This document shows, piece after piece, positions 8,901 to 16,142 of a stretch of DNA of 48,614 nt; position 1 is the first letter of the stretch, and every line of letters starts with the position of its first letter. The notes beneath the pieces are model-generated. The model was not told the DNA's origin. It saw nothing but the letters and a program-made list of their open reading frames with translations, and did not search any database. The position numbers were made by a program, and so were the translations under genes. The stretch comes from JBPCPM01 sp050999155 (GTDB lineage: Bacteria > Actinomycetota > Thermoleophilia > Solirubrobacterales > 70-9): NCBI GenBank assembly GCA_050999155.1, contig JBPCPM010000105.1, forward strand, positions 1 through 48,614, in the 5' to 3' direction.

Positions 8901-10448
8901 GTGCGCGACTACCTCAAGACAATCAGCGAGCGCGTCGTCGTCTTCGACGGCGGCATGGGCGCCACCCTCGAACAGTTCGACCTCACGCAGGAGGACTACG
9001 GCGGGCTGGAGGGCAAGTGCCACGAGGCGCTCGTGCTCAACCGGCCCGACGTCATCGAGAACGTCCACACCTCCTTCGTCGAGGCGGGCGCCGACGTGGT
9101 GGAGACCGACACCTTCCAGGCGTCGCGCCTGAAGCTCGAGGAGTGGGGGCTGGACGCCCACACGCTGGAGATCAACCGCAAGGCCGCCGAGATCGCCCGC
9201 AAGGCGGTCGGCGAGGACCGGTTCGTCGCCGGGTCGATCGGCCCGACCGGCCACCTGCCGGCCTCCGACGACCCCACGCTGGGCAAGATCACCTTCCGCG
9301 AGCTCGTCACCATCTTCGAAGAGCAGGCCCGGGGCCTGATCGAGGGCGGCTCGGACCTGCTGATCATCGAGACGGCGCAGGACATCCTTGAGGTCAAGGC
9401 CGCGATCTTCGGCGCCCGCGAAGCCTTCGGCGCGACCGGACGGACGGTCCCCATCCAGGTCTCGGTCTCGCTGCTGCCCAACGGCGGCAAGATGCTGCTG
9501 GGTACCGACATCGAGGCCGTGATGACGACGATCACCGCCCTCGACGTCCAGGTGCTGGGGCTGAACTGCTCGACCGGCCCCGAGGACATGCGCGACGCGA
9601 TCCGCTACCTCGGCGAGAACTCGCCCCTGCCGGTGCACTGCATCCCCAACGCCGGGCTGCCGCTCCAAGGCCCCGAGGGCGAGACGATCTTCCCCGAGGA
9701 ACCCGGGCCGCTGTCGGAGACCCTTGCCGAGTTCGTGGAGCGCTACGACGTGGGCATCGTCGGCGGCTGCTGCGGCACCACGCCCGACCACATCCGCGCC
9801 ATCGTCGAGAAGGTCGGCGGCAACAGCGTCCCCGCCCGGCCCGAGGCCGCCGATCCACTGCTGTCGTCGATGATGACCGCCGCCCCGCTGGTCCAGGATC
9901 CGCGCCCGACCCTGGTCGGCGAGCGCGTCAACTCCCAGGGCTCGCGCAAGGCCAAGGAGATGCTGCTGGCCGACGACTACGACGGCCTTGTGCAGATCGC
10001 CGAGGACCAGGTCGAAGGCGGCGCCCACGTGCTGGATGTCTGCGTCGCGCTGACCGAGCGCCAAGACGAGGACGAGCAGATGCGCCAGGTGGCCAAGCGT
10101 GTGTCGCTGACCCAGCCCGCGCCGATCCAGATCGACTCGACCGAGCCCGAGGTCATCTCCATGGCCCTGGACCAGATCCCGGGCCGGGCCGTGGTCAACT
10201 CGGTCAACCTCGAGGCCGGCCGCGACAAGCTCGACACCGTGGTGCCGATGGCCACCGCCCACGGCGCCGGCGTGATCGCCCTGACCATCGACGAGGTGGG
10301 CATGGCCAAGACGGGCGAGCGCAAGCTCGAGATCGCTCAGCGCATCCACGACATCTGCGTCGACGACCATGGGCTCGACCCGCGACTGCTGATCTTCGAC
10401 GTGCTGACCTTCACCTTGACCACCGGCGACGAGGAGTGGCGGCCCTAG
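8901..10448 (+). CDS. metH: cobalamin-dependent methionine synthase, N-terminal part (interrupted by in-frame TAG)
   Basis: 515 residues covering the homocysteine-binding barrel (about 1-300) and the first half of the methyltetrahydrofolate (pterin-binding) barrel. Zinc ligands for homocysteine are visible as GLNCST and GGCCGTT. The pterin domain begins near VGERVNSQGS. Translation stops at TAG 10446-10448, after TGDEEWRP. The same frame resumes immediately (GCC GTG GCC) with the rest of the domain, so only one codon separates the parts. Read through, the protein would be 1189 residues, the normal MetH size. The codon may be a TCG-to-TAG change, since homologues that I recall carry Ser near here. 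Either this is a broken or split gene or the base is wrong. Confidence 0.9.
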   Translation: MRDYLKTISERVVVFDGGMGATLEQFDLTQEDYGGLEGKCHEALVLNRPDVIENVHTSFVEAGADVVETDTFQASRLKLEEWGLDAHTLEINRKAAEIARKAVGEDRFVAGSIGPTGHLPASDDPTLGKITFRELVTIFEEQARGLIEGGSDLLIIETAQDILEVKAAIFGAREAFGATGRTVPIQVSVSLLPNGGKMLLGTDIEAVMTTITALDVQVLGLNCSTGPEDMRDAIRYLGENSPLPVHCIPNAGLPLQGPEGETIFPEEPGPLSETLAEFVERYDVGIVGGCCGTTPDHIRAIVEKVGGNSVPARPEAADPLLSSMMTAAPLVQDPRPTLVGERVNSQGSRKAKEMLLADDYDGLVQIAEDQVEGGAHVLDVCVALTERQDEDEQMRQVAKRVSLTQPAPIQIDSTEPEVISMALDQIPGRAVVNSVNLEAGRDKLDTVVPMATAHGAGVIALTIDEVGMAKTGERKLEIAQRIHDICVDDHGLDPRLLIFDVLTFTLTTGDEEWRP

Positions 10449-10451
10449 GCC

Positions 10452-12470
10452 GTGGCCACCCTCGAGGGCATCCGCCAGGTCAAGGAGAACCTCCCCGGCG
10501 TCAAGACCTCGCTCGGCGTCTCGAACGTCAGCTTCGGTGTTTCACCCGGCGCCCGCGCGGTGCTCAACTCGGTGTTCCTGCACCACTGCGTCGAGGCCGG
10601 GCTGGACCTGGCCATGGTCAACCCGAACCACATCACGCCGTACGGGGAGATCCCCGACAACGAGCGTGAGCTGGCCGACAACCTCGTGTTCAACCGCTCC
10701 GAGGACGCGCTCGAGAAGTTCATCGACCACTTCGAGTCCAAGGGCCCCGAGGAAGAGGTGACCGCGGCCGACGCCACCGAGGGCATGGAGCCCGAGGAGG
10801 CCCTGCACTTCCACATCCTGCGCAGCAAGAAGGATGGGGTAGAGGAGTGGATCGACGCCTCGGTCGAGAAGATCGGCGCGGTCCCCACCCTCAACGAGGT
10901 GCTGCTTCCCGCCATGAAGGAGGTCGGCGACAAGTTCGGCGCCGGCGAGCTGATCCTGCCCTTCGTCCTGCAGTCGGCCGAGGTGATGAAGCGCGCCGTG
11001 ACCCAGCTGGAGAACTACCTCGACCGGATCGAGGGCCACACCAAGGGCACGATGGTCCTGGCCACGGTGTTCGGCGACGTGCACGACATCGGCAAGTCGC
11101 TGGTCAACACCATCCTCTCCAACAACGGCTACACCGTCGTCGACCTCGGCAAGCAGGTCCCGATCCAGACAATTCTCGACGCCGCCGTCGAGCACGAGGC
11201 CGACGCCATCGGCCTCTCGGCCCTGCTGGTCTCGACGTCCAAGCAGATGCCCGCCTGCGTGGAGGAGCTGCACGAGCGCGGGCTCGACTACCCGGTGCTC
11301 GTCGGTGGGGCCGCGATCAACCGCGACTTCGCCCGCCGGATCCTCTACCCCAAGGGCAAGGAGTCCGACGAGACCTACGAGCCGGGTGTCTTCTACTGCA
11401 AGGACGCCTTCCAGGGCCTGGACACGATGGACGAGCTGATCGACCCCGACAAGCGCTCAGAGCTGCTCTCCTCGACTCGGGAAGCCGCCGAGAAGCTGCG
11501 CAACAAGGTCGTCGAGCCCGACGACTCACCGCCCGTGACCGACGACTCCGTGCGCTCGGACGCCCGTACCGACGTGCCGGTCCCCGAGCCCCCGTTCTGG
11601 GGCGTGCGCGAGATCGACATCGACCTCGACGACGTGCGTGACCACCTCGACCTGCACGTGCTCTACAAGCTGCACTGGGGCGGACGCGGGGTCAAGGGCG
11701 ACGCCTGGGAGAAGCTGCTGCGCGGCTCTGAGGAGGACGAGGGCTTCGAGCCCCGCCTTGACCGGATGTGGCGCGAGCAGGACTACCTGAATCCCAAAGC
11801 CCGGCTCGGCTACTTCCCGTGCAACGCCGACGGCAACGAGCTTGTCATCTTCGACCCCGAAGACCACGACACCGAGATCACCCGCCTGGTCTCCCCCCGC
11901 CAGCCCCGCCACCACCGGATCTCCCTGGCCGATTTCTACCGGCCGATCGACTCCGGCGAGCGCGACGTCGTCGCGCTGCAGGGCGTGACCGTGGGCCCCG
12001 AGGTCACCGACCTGATGGAGCGCCTGGAGAAAGACGGCGAGTTCTCCGAGCAGCTGTTTGTCCACGGGCTCGGCGTGCAGACCGCCGAGGGCCTGGCCGA
12101 GTGGCTGCACCAGAAGGTCCGCGAGGATCTCGGCATCGAGTCTGGCCAGGGCCGGCGGTACTCGTGGGGCTACCCGGCCATCCCCGAGCAGTCCGAGCAC
12201 GAGAAGGTCTGGGAACTGCTCGACCTCGAGGAGATTGGCATGTATCTCTCCGGCGGCCACGCGGTGATGCCCGAGCAGTCGACGGTGGCGATCATCGCCC
12301 ACCATCACCAGGCCGTCTACTTCGGCATGAAGTCCGGCTTCATCTCAGACGAGTTCAAGCCCGACGACGTGATCGCCCAGATGGACCGCACCGGCCTGGT
12401 CTCCGACGACGCAGACCCCGACGAGGGCGCGGTCGAGGCGGAGATCGAGACCGAGCAGCAGCCGGCCTGA
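10452..12470 (+). CDS. metH: cobalamin-dependent methionine synthase, C-terminal part (after in-frame TAG)
   Basis: 672 residues in the same frame as the upstream part. It holds the second half of the pterin-binding barrel (GVSNVSFG), the B12 cap, the B12-binding Rossmann domain with the DxHxxG motif (GDVHDIGKS, His as lower cobalt ligand) and LVGGAAI, and the SAM-binding activation domain (GRRYSWGYPA near the end). If translated on its own it would start at GTG 10452, three nt after the TAG; GAGGAG at 10431-10436 is 15 nt away, far for a ribosome-binding site. Coupled reinitiation or readthrough would be needed to make it. All domains look intact. Confidence 0.9.
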   Translation: MATLEGIRQVKENLPGVKTSLGVSNVSFGVSPGARAVLNSVFLHHCVEAGLDLAMVNPNHITPYGEIPDNERELADNLVFNRSEDALEKFIDHFESKGPEEEVTAADATEGMEPEEALHFHILRSKKDGVEEWIDASVEKIGAVPTLNEVLLPAMKEVGDKFGAGELILPFVLQSAEVMKRAVTQLENYLDRIEGHTKGTMVLATVFGDVHDIGKSLVNTILSNNGYTVVDLGKQVPIQTILDAAVEHEADAIGLSALLVSTSKQMPACVEELHERGLDYPVLVGGAAINRDFARRILYPKGKESDETYEPGVFYCKDAFQGLDTMDELIDPDKRSELLSSTREAAEKLRNKVVEPDDSPPVTDDSVRSDARTDVPVPEPPFWGVREIDIDLDDVRDHLDLHVLYKLHWGGRGVKGDAWEKLLRGSEEDEGFEPRLDRMWREQDYLNPKARLGYFPCNADGNELVIFDPEDHDTEITRLVSPRQPRHHRISLADFYRPIDSGERDVVALQGVTVGPEVTDLMERLEKDGEFSEQLFVHGLGVQTAEGLAEWLHQKVREDLGIESGQGRRYSWGYPAIPEQSEHEKVWELLDLEEIGMYLSGGHAVMPEQSTVAIIAHHHQAVYFGMKSGFISDEFKPDDVIAQMDRTGLVSDDADPDEGAVEAEIETEQQPA

Positions 12471-12558
12471 TCGGCCGGCGCGGCTGACCGGTCGACGGGG
12501 CCCGGGCGCCGCCGGACGTCCCGACGAGAGCGCGCTGGGTCGCGCGGGCTCGCCGTGG

Positions 12559-12924
12559 TCAGCTGCGCGTGGCGCGGACCGCGAGCGCGGTCTGGATCAG
12601 CGCCGGCGGCAGGGCCCAGGCTGCGACCGTCCCCGTGGTCGTTCCGGGCACCGCGGAGAAGTGCGTGCCGGCGATGTCGCCCAGGTCGCCGAGCGTCGCG
12701 GCGGCCAGCCAGGGACGGCTGTCCGAGCCCCTAGCGGCGGTTGCGATGATCCCGAGCGAGACCGCCACTTCGCGCGTCGCGATCGCGTAGGTGGCCGAGT
12801 CGCATCAGGGGCTGGCCGCCGTGTCCTCGCCCAGCCAGGCCGTCGCAATGGCCCGTGGCCGGGCGAGCATGTAGCCCGCGAAGCCGAGCCGGGCGAGTCC
12901 GATCAGTGCAGTTGCGCGTCGCAT
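12559..12924 (-). pseudogene. small membrane protein gene interrupted by in-frame TGA
   Basis: A 121-codon frame from ATG 12924 encodes a small hydrophobic protein (LIGLARLGFAGYML, then VAVSLGIIATAARG, then an Ala-rich helix at the end). It resembles small DUF4267-like membrane proteins. Codon 40 (12805-12807) is TGA, after DTAASP, while the frame on both sides continues to read like one protein. A GGA-to-TGA change would explain it. It is divergent from the LysR gene, the usual arrangement of a LysR target, with a palindrome between them. Confidence 0.55.
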
Positions 12925-12937
12925 ATGACGGATACGT

Positions 12938-12954
12938 CGTTACCGGGGGTAACG
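12938..12954. promoter_or_regulatory. palindromic LysR-type box CGTTACC-GGG-GGTAACG
   Basis: A perfect 7-bp inverted repeat with a 3-bp spacer in the gap between the LysR gene and the divergent small gene. It contains the T-N11-A form typical of LysR operators. It lies about 20 bp upstream of the lysR -10 box, so autoregulation is likely. Confidence 0.6.
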
Positions 12955-12974
12955 GATCGAAAACCGCGGAGGGG

Positions 12975-12980
12975 TAGCCT
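12975..12980 (+). promoter_or_regulatory. -10 hexamer TAGCCT of the LysR gene, leaderless
   Basis: TAGCCT ends 7 nt before ATG 12988, with no Shine-Dalgarno in between. Confidence 0.6.
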
Positions 12981-12987
12981 CGCATCA

Positions 12988-13893
12988 ATGGCCGGCCCGA
13001 TCCGTACCCCCGACATCGAGGAGTTGCGGGGCTTCTGCGCCGCCCTGGAGCTCGGAAGCCTGGGCCGGGCCGCGCGGATGTTCGGGGTCAGCCAGCCTGC
13101 GCTCTCCAAGCGGCTCAAGGCCCTGGAGGCGATCGCGGGAACGACCCTGCTCGAGCGCGGGGCCCGGGGCGTGACCGCGACCCCGGCCGGCGAACGCCTG
13201 TACCGGGAGGCGCGCAAGGTCCTCTCGGAAGTGGAAGCGGTCGAGGAGCTCATGGGCCGGCTCTCCGAGGCGGAGGCGCCGGTGCGCCTCGCCGCCAGCC
13301 ATACGATCGCCGAGTTCGTGTTGCCGGACCTGCTCGCGGCGTTCGAGATCTCCCGGCCTCGCCGCCGGCCGGTGGAGCTGGTCAGCGCCAACTCGACCAC
13401 CGTGCGCGCGCTCGTGGCCGAGGGGCGGGCCCAGATCGGGATCGCGGCGGGGGGAGCCGAGACCGGCGCGGCGGTCCGCGGGGTCGAGCGGCCCTTTTGT
13501 GACGACGAGGTGCTGGTGGGTGTTCCGAGCGGGCACCGGTGGGCGGGGCTGGAGGTGATTCCGCTCGACGAGTTCGTGAGCGTCCCGCTGATCACCAACG
13601 ACCCCGGCGCCAGCACCCGGCGCACCGTCGAGGCGGTGCTCGCCGCAGGCGGTCGCTCGCTCGCCCCTCCCGCCGCGGAGCTGGGAAGTACCCGCGCCGC
13701 GCTGGCCGCCGCCCGCGACCAGAACCTGCCTTTGCTCGCCTCGGCACTCGCTCTCCAGGCGGCCGGCGGGGCGTTCGCCGCGCTGCGGACTGAGGGGCCC
13801 CGGTTCACGCGGCAGTTCGTCGTTCTGCACTCGGGCGAGGGGACGTTGCCGCCGGCCGCGCGGGCGCTGGCCGAGCACCTGCAGACCCGATGA
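12988..13893 (+). CDS. LysR-family transcriptional regulator
   Basis: 301 residues with the LysR plan. A winged helix-turn-helix at about 8-67 (SLGRAARMFGVSQPALSKRL, then a TLLERG turn) is followed by a linker helix and a periplasmic-binding-like effector domain. The ligand is not identifiable. Palindromes of the T-N11-A type lie on both sides of the gene, upstream at 12938-12954 and downstream at 13896-13912. The nearest divergent gene is the interrupted small membrane protein, the most likely regulated partner by position. Confidence 0.92.
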   Translation: MAGPIRTPDIEELRGFCAALELGSLGRAARMFGVSQPALSKRLKALEAIAGTTLLERGARGVTATPAGERLYREARKVLSEVEAVEELMGRLSEAEAPVRLAASHTIAEFVLPDLLAAFEISRPRRRPVELVSANSTTVRALVAEGRAQIGIAAGGAETGAAVRGVERPFCDDEVLVGVPSGHRWAGLEVIPLDEFVSVPLITNDPGASTRRTVEAVLAAGGRSLAPPAAELGSTRAALAAARDQNLPLLASALALQAAGGAFAALRTEGPRFTRQFVVLHSGEGTLPPAARALAEHLQTR

Positions 13894-13895
13894 CC

Positions 13896-13912
13896 CATAA
13901 CCGCAGGTTATG
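13896..13912. promoter_or_regulatory. palindrome CATAACC-GCA-GGTTATG downstream of lysR
   Basis: A perfect 7-3-7 inverted repeat directly after the lysR stop codon. It contains T-N11-A like the upstream box but with a different arm. It could be a second LysR site or, since TTT follows, a weak terminator hairpin. Confidence 0.4.
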
Positions 13913-13957
13913 TTTGACTGCGCAATCACCGGTCTACCCCACGGGCGCGCGGCCCCC

Positions 13958-13963
13958 TATATT
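13958..13963 (+). promoter_or_regulatory. candidate -10 TATATT
   Basis: TATATT is strikingly AT-rich in this G+C-rich DNA. It sits just upstream of a block of three stable stems that contains no gene, so it may start a small RNA or a long leader. Confidence 0.35.
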
Positions 13964-13997
13964 CGTCCTCCCCCCACCCGAAGGCGCGCGACTTCGC

Positions 13998-14106
13998 CCG
14001 AGCCTCCAGGGCCTCCTCCCTGGCTCGGGAGACCCGCCTTCTCCGCACCACGGTCGGCCGATTGCACACCCTGCATCGGCCGGCCGTGCGGTGCTGGACC
14101 GCACGG
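13998..14106 (+). ncRNA. candidate structured RNA of unknown class (three stem-loops)
   Basis: The 218-bp gap before the phosphoesterase gene holds three consecutive perfect stems. The first is CCGAGCC (13998-14004) with GGCTCGG (14022-14028), enclosing AGGG/CCCT. The second is CGGCCGAT (14055-14062) with ATCGGCCG (14075-14082). The third is CCGTGCGGT (14084-14092) with ACCGCACGG (14098-14106). No convincing coding frame fits. I do not recognise a known RNA family. Stem 3 may partly act as a terminator. Random stems are common at this G+C content, so confidence is low. Confidence 0.3.
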
Positions 14107-14118
14107 CGCGACGACGCG

Positions 14119-14124
14119 TAGGCT
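14119..14124 (+). promoter_or_regulatory. -10 hexamer TAGGCT, leaderless
   Basis: TAGGCT ends 6 nt before GTG 14131. The phosphoesterase therefore seems to have its own leaderless promoter, independent of any transcript from 13958. Confidence 0.6.
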
Positions 14125-14130
14125 GATCCG

Positions 14131-14616
14131 GTGCGCATCGCGATCATCTCCGACACCCATATGCCGCGGGGGGCACGGCGCCTCCCCGACCGGTGCGTCG
14201 AGGAGATCGAGCGATCGGAGCTGCTCGTCCATGCGGGCGACCTCATGGAAACGTCGGTGCTCTCCGAGCTTGAGGCACTTGGTCCTCCGGTCGTCGCGAT
14301 CCACGGCAACGTCGACGAGCCCGGCGTCTGCGGACTGCTGCCCGCGACCCGCCAGATCACCCTGGAGGGGGCTGAGCTCGCGATGATCCACGATCCGGGG
14401 CCCGCCGCCCAGCGCCTCGAGCGGCTGCGCGTGCAGTTTCCGACCGCCGACGCGGTGGTCTTCGGCCACACGCACATGCCCGAGCACCAGCAGGCAGACG
14501 GCTTCCAGATCTTCAACCCGGGCAGCCCGACGGAGAAGCGCCGCGCCCCGAGCCACTGCATGGGCGTTCTCGAGGCGTCCGCCGGGGCGTTTCGGTTCGG
14601 TCATATACCTCTGTAG
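14131..14616 (+). CDS. YfcE/MJ0936-type metallophosphoesterase
   Basis: A 161-residue calcineurin-like phosphodiesterase. Metal-binding motifs are visible in order: SDTH near the N-terminus, HAGD, GNVDE, the IHD region and GHTH followed by NPGSPT. This is the complete family length. Members hydrolyse phosphodiesters, but the natural substrate is unclear. Unstructured coding sequence here is flanked on both sides by strongly folded non-coding DNA. Confidence 0.9.
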   Translation: MRIAIISDTHMPRGARRLPDRCVEEIERSELLVHAGDLMETSVLSELEALGPPVVAIHGNVDEPGVCGLLPATRQITLEGAELAMIHDPGPAAQRLERLRVQFPTADAVVFGHTHMPEHQQADGFQIFNPGSPTEKRRAPSHCMGVLEASAGAFRFGHIPL

Positions 14617-14629
14617 GGGTGAGGGCGGC

Positions 14630-14635
14630 TAGACT
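14630..14635 (+). promoter_or_regulatory. -10 hexamer TAGACT upstream of the structured leader
   Basis: TAGACT lies about 180 nt before the methyltransferase start codon. It would generate a long leader containing three stems, unlike the leaderless neighbours. Confidence 0.4.
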
Positions 14636-14662
14636 GGTGGCTCAAGGTGTTGCCACGCCCGC

Positions 14663-14762
14663 CTCCCGGTCGCCCGGGAGTCGCGTCCGGAAACGGTTTT
14701 CCATCCACCCGGACGGGGGTATGCACCACGTGAACAGCGCGCGGAGGTTGCGTCGGCATACC
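14663..14762 (+). ncRNA. candidate structured 5' leader of the methyltransferase gene
   Basis: Three consecutive perfect stems: CTCCCGG (14663-14669) with CCGGGAG (14674-14680); CGTCCGG (14684-14690) with CCGGACG (14709-14715); GGTATGC (14718-14724) with GCATACC (14756-14762). They lie between a -10 box and the Shine-Dalgarno GGAGG at 14806-14810. I find no match to the SAM, SAH, TPP, cobalamin or GEMM consensus sequences I know. It may be an uncharacterised cis-regulatory RNA, or the first stem may be a terminator of the upstream gene. Confidence 0.35.
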
Positions 14763-14817
14763 GGCGAAATAGGACCCTCGGCTATGTGATAGCGCGCCTG
14801 AATCCGGAGGTTGTTCG

Positions 14818-15624
14818 GTGAATCCTGTCCATAGCTCCGCCGCTTCGCGCGATTTTTCGCTTCGCCTGCCTGACGCAGACGAGCCCCTCGAGCAGGACGA
14901 GGAGTGGGCCCACCTCGATCGCAACGGAACCCCCGGCCGGATCCGGTTCCACGACTACGACGAGATCTACTCGATCCCCGGCCTCTACGAGCACATCTTC
15001 TACGACGTCCTCGAGTGTGACTCGCCGCGGACCGTCCGGCACCTGTTCGAAGCCGAACTCAAGCAGGACGGCTTCAACCCCCAGGACCTGCGCGTTCTCG
15101 ACGTTGGAGCCGGCAACGGCATGGTCTCCGAGCAGCTCGCCGACATGGGGGCAAGCTCCCTGGTCGGCGTCGACATCATTCCCGAGGCCAAGATGGCCGC
15201 CGAGCGTGATCGTCCCGGTCTCTACGACGACTACCTCGTCGCGGATCTGACCGCCCTCACGCCGGACCAGGAGCAGCGGATCGTCGACCAGCGGCTCAAC
15301 ACCATGTGCTGCGTCGCGGCCCTCGGGTTCGGTGATATCCCGCCGCGGGCCTTCGCCCACGCGGTGAACCTCATCTCCGATCGCGGCTGGGTCAGCTTCA
15401 ACATCAAGGTCGACTTCTTCGACGACAGCGACCCCACGGGCTTCAACCTGCTGATCCGCTCCCTGTTCGACGACGGGACCTTCAAGACCCTGTGCAAGGA
15501 GCGCTACCGTCACCGCCTCTCGGTCCGCGGCGAGCCGCTGGACTACGTCGCCTTCGTCGCGGAGAAGACCGCACCGATCTCCGAGGAGGCCATCGTCGCC
15601 GCCGAGGCCGACAACGACCCCTGA
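14818..15624 (+). CDS. class I SAM-dependent methyltransferase, substrate unknown
   Basis: 268 residues with a Rossmann methyltransferase core. Motif I is LDVGAGNG (about residue 99), followed by the acidic end of strand 2 in GVDIIPEA. An N-terminal region of about 90 residues is rich in acidic and aromatic residues. GTG 14818 is preceded by GGAGG at 7-nt spacing. Unlike its leaderless neighbours, it seems to be expressed with a long folded leader, which suggests post-transcriptional control. The substrate cannot be inferred. Confidence 0.85.
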   Translation: MNPVHSSAASRDFSLRLPDADEPLEQDEEWAHLDRNGTPGRIRFHDYDEIYSIPGLYEHIFYDVLECDSPRTVRHLFEAELKQDGFNPQDLRVLDVGAGNGMVSEQLADMGASSLVGVDIIPEAKMAAERDRPGLYDDYLVADLTALTPDQEQRIVDQRLNTMCCVAALGFGDIPPRAFAHAVNLISDRGWVSFNIKVDFFDDSDPTGFNLLIRSLFDDGTFKTLCKERYRHRLSVRGEPLDYVAFVAEKTAPISEEAIVAAEADNDP

Positions 15625-15635
15625 GCCGCCCCCCC

Positions 15636-15697
15636 CCGCCGGGCGCCCGGCGGCTCCAGCCTCACCGACGACCGGCGGCCCCAGCGGGCGCCGGTCG
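15636..15697. terminator. bidirectional terminator-like stems between convergent genes
   Basis: An 18-bp palindrome CCGCCGGGC/GCCCGGCGG (15636-15653) is followed by a second stem CGACCGGCG (15669-15677) with CGCCGGTCG (15689-15697), trailed by TTGTCGTTG. They lie between convergent genes. The T-run is weak, as is usual in high-G+C genomes. Confidence 0.5.
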
Positions 15698-15750
15698 TTG
15701 TCGTTGCTGCGGTCGTCCGGGCTCGAGGGCTGCCGCAACGGCGGTGAGGC

Positions 15751-16023
15751 TCAGGCTTCTTCGCGGGTATCGCCCGGCCACGTGCCGGTGATCGCGAGGA
15801 ACCCCTGGCGGCTGCCGCGATCGACGACCTCGCGCGTCACCCCGTAGACGATCCCGCGCAGCGCCGCGGCGATGAGCAGCAGCTTCCACGAGACGTAGCG
15901 GTGGGCCGGATCCGGCGCCTCCTCGTCGTCGATACGGGCCCAGACGAAGTCGAAGAGCGCCTGGGCGACCTGTCCGGCGAGGACACCGGCCAACAGCGTG
16001 AAGGGGCGAAAGAGCAGGTTCAT
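15751..16023 (-). CDS. DUF4235 family small membrane protein
   Basis: 90 residues with two hydrophobic helices (LLAGVLAGQVAQALFDFVW and KLLLIAAALRGIVYG) separated by a charged stretch (RIDDEEAPDPAHRY). This is the pattern of the actinobacterial DUF4235 family, whose function is unknown. It starts at ATG 16023 with TAGGGT seven nt upstream, so it is probably leaderless. The frame is open far upstream, but that part is antisense to nothing conserved and reads as low-complexity. Confidence 0.85.
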   Translation of the reverse strand: MNLLFRPFTLLAGVLAGQVAQALFDFVWARIDDEEAPDPAHRYVSWKLLLIAAALRGIVYGVTREVVDRGSRQGFLAITGTWPGDTREEA

Positions 16024-16030
16024 GCGTCGC

Positions 16031-16036
16031 ACCCTA
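16031..16036 (-). promoter_or_regulatory. -10 hexamer TAGGGT, leaderless
   Basis: On the minus strand TAGGGT ends 7 nt before ATG 16023. Confidence 0.6.
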
Positions 16037-16142
16037 TCCGGTCGGGTCGCGGGGTACTCGGGCCATTGGCCCATACGCGGCGACCCGATGGGAACCGGGC
16101 GGGGCGTCCACCCACGGCCCCGGTGCGACGGGCTCCACGGCC

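Noticed and set aside
8796..10370. Minus-strand extension upstream of the hemolysin-III gene
   Set aside because: The extension is antisense to metH and has no family features; homology and the -10 box place the start at 8795.
14663..14762. SAM or SAH riboswitch before the methyltransferase gene
   Set aside because: The stems do not carry the conserved core sequences of the SAM-I, SAM-IV or SAH classes as I know them. Kept only as an unknown structured leader.
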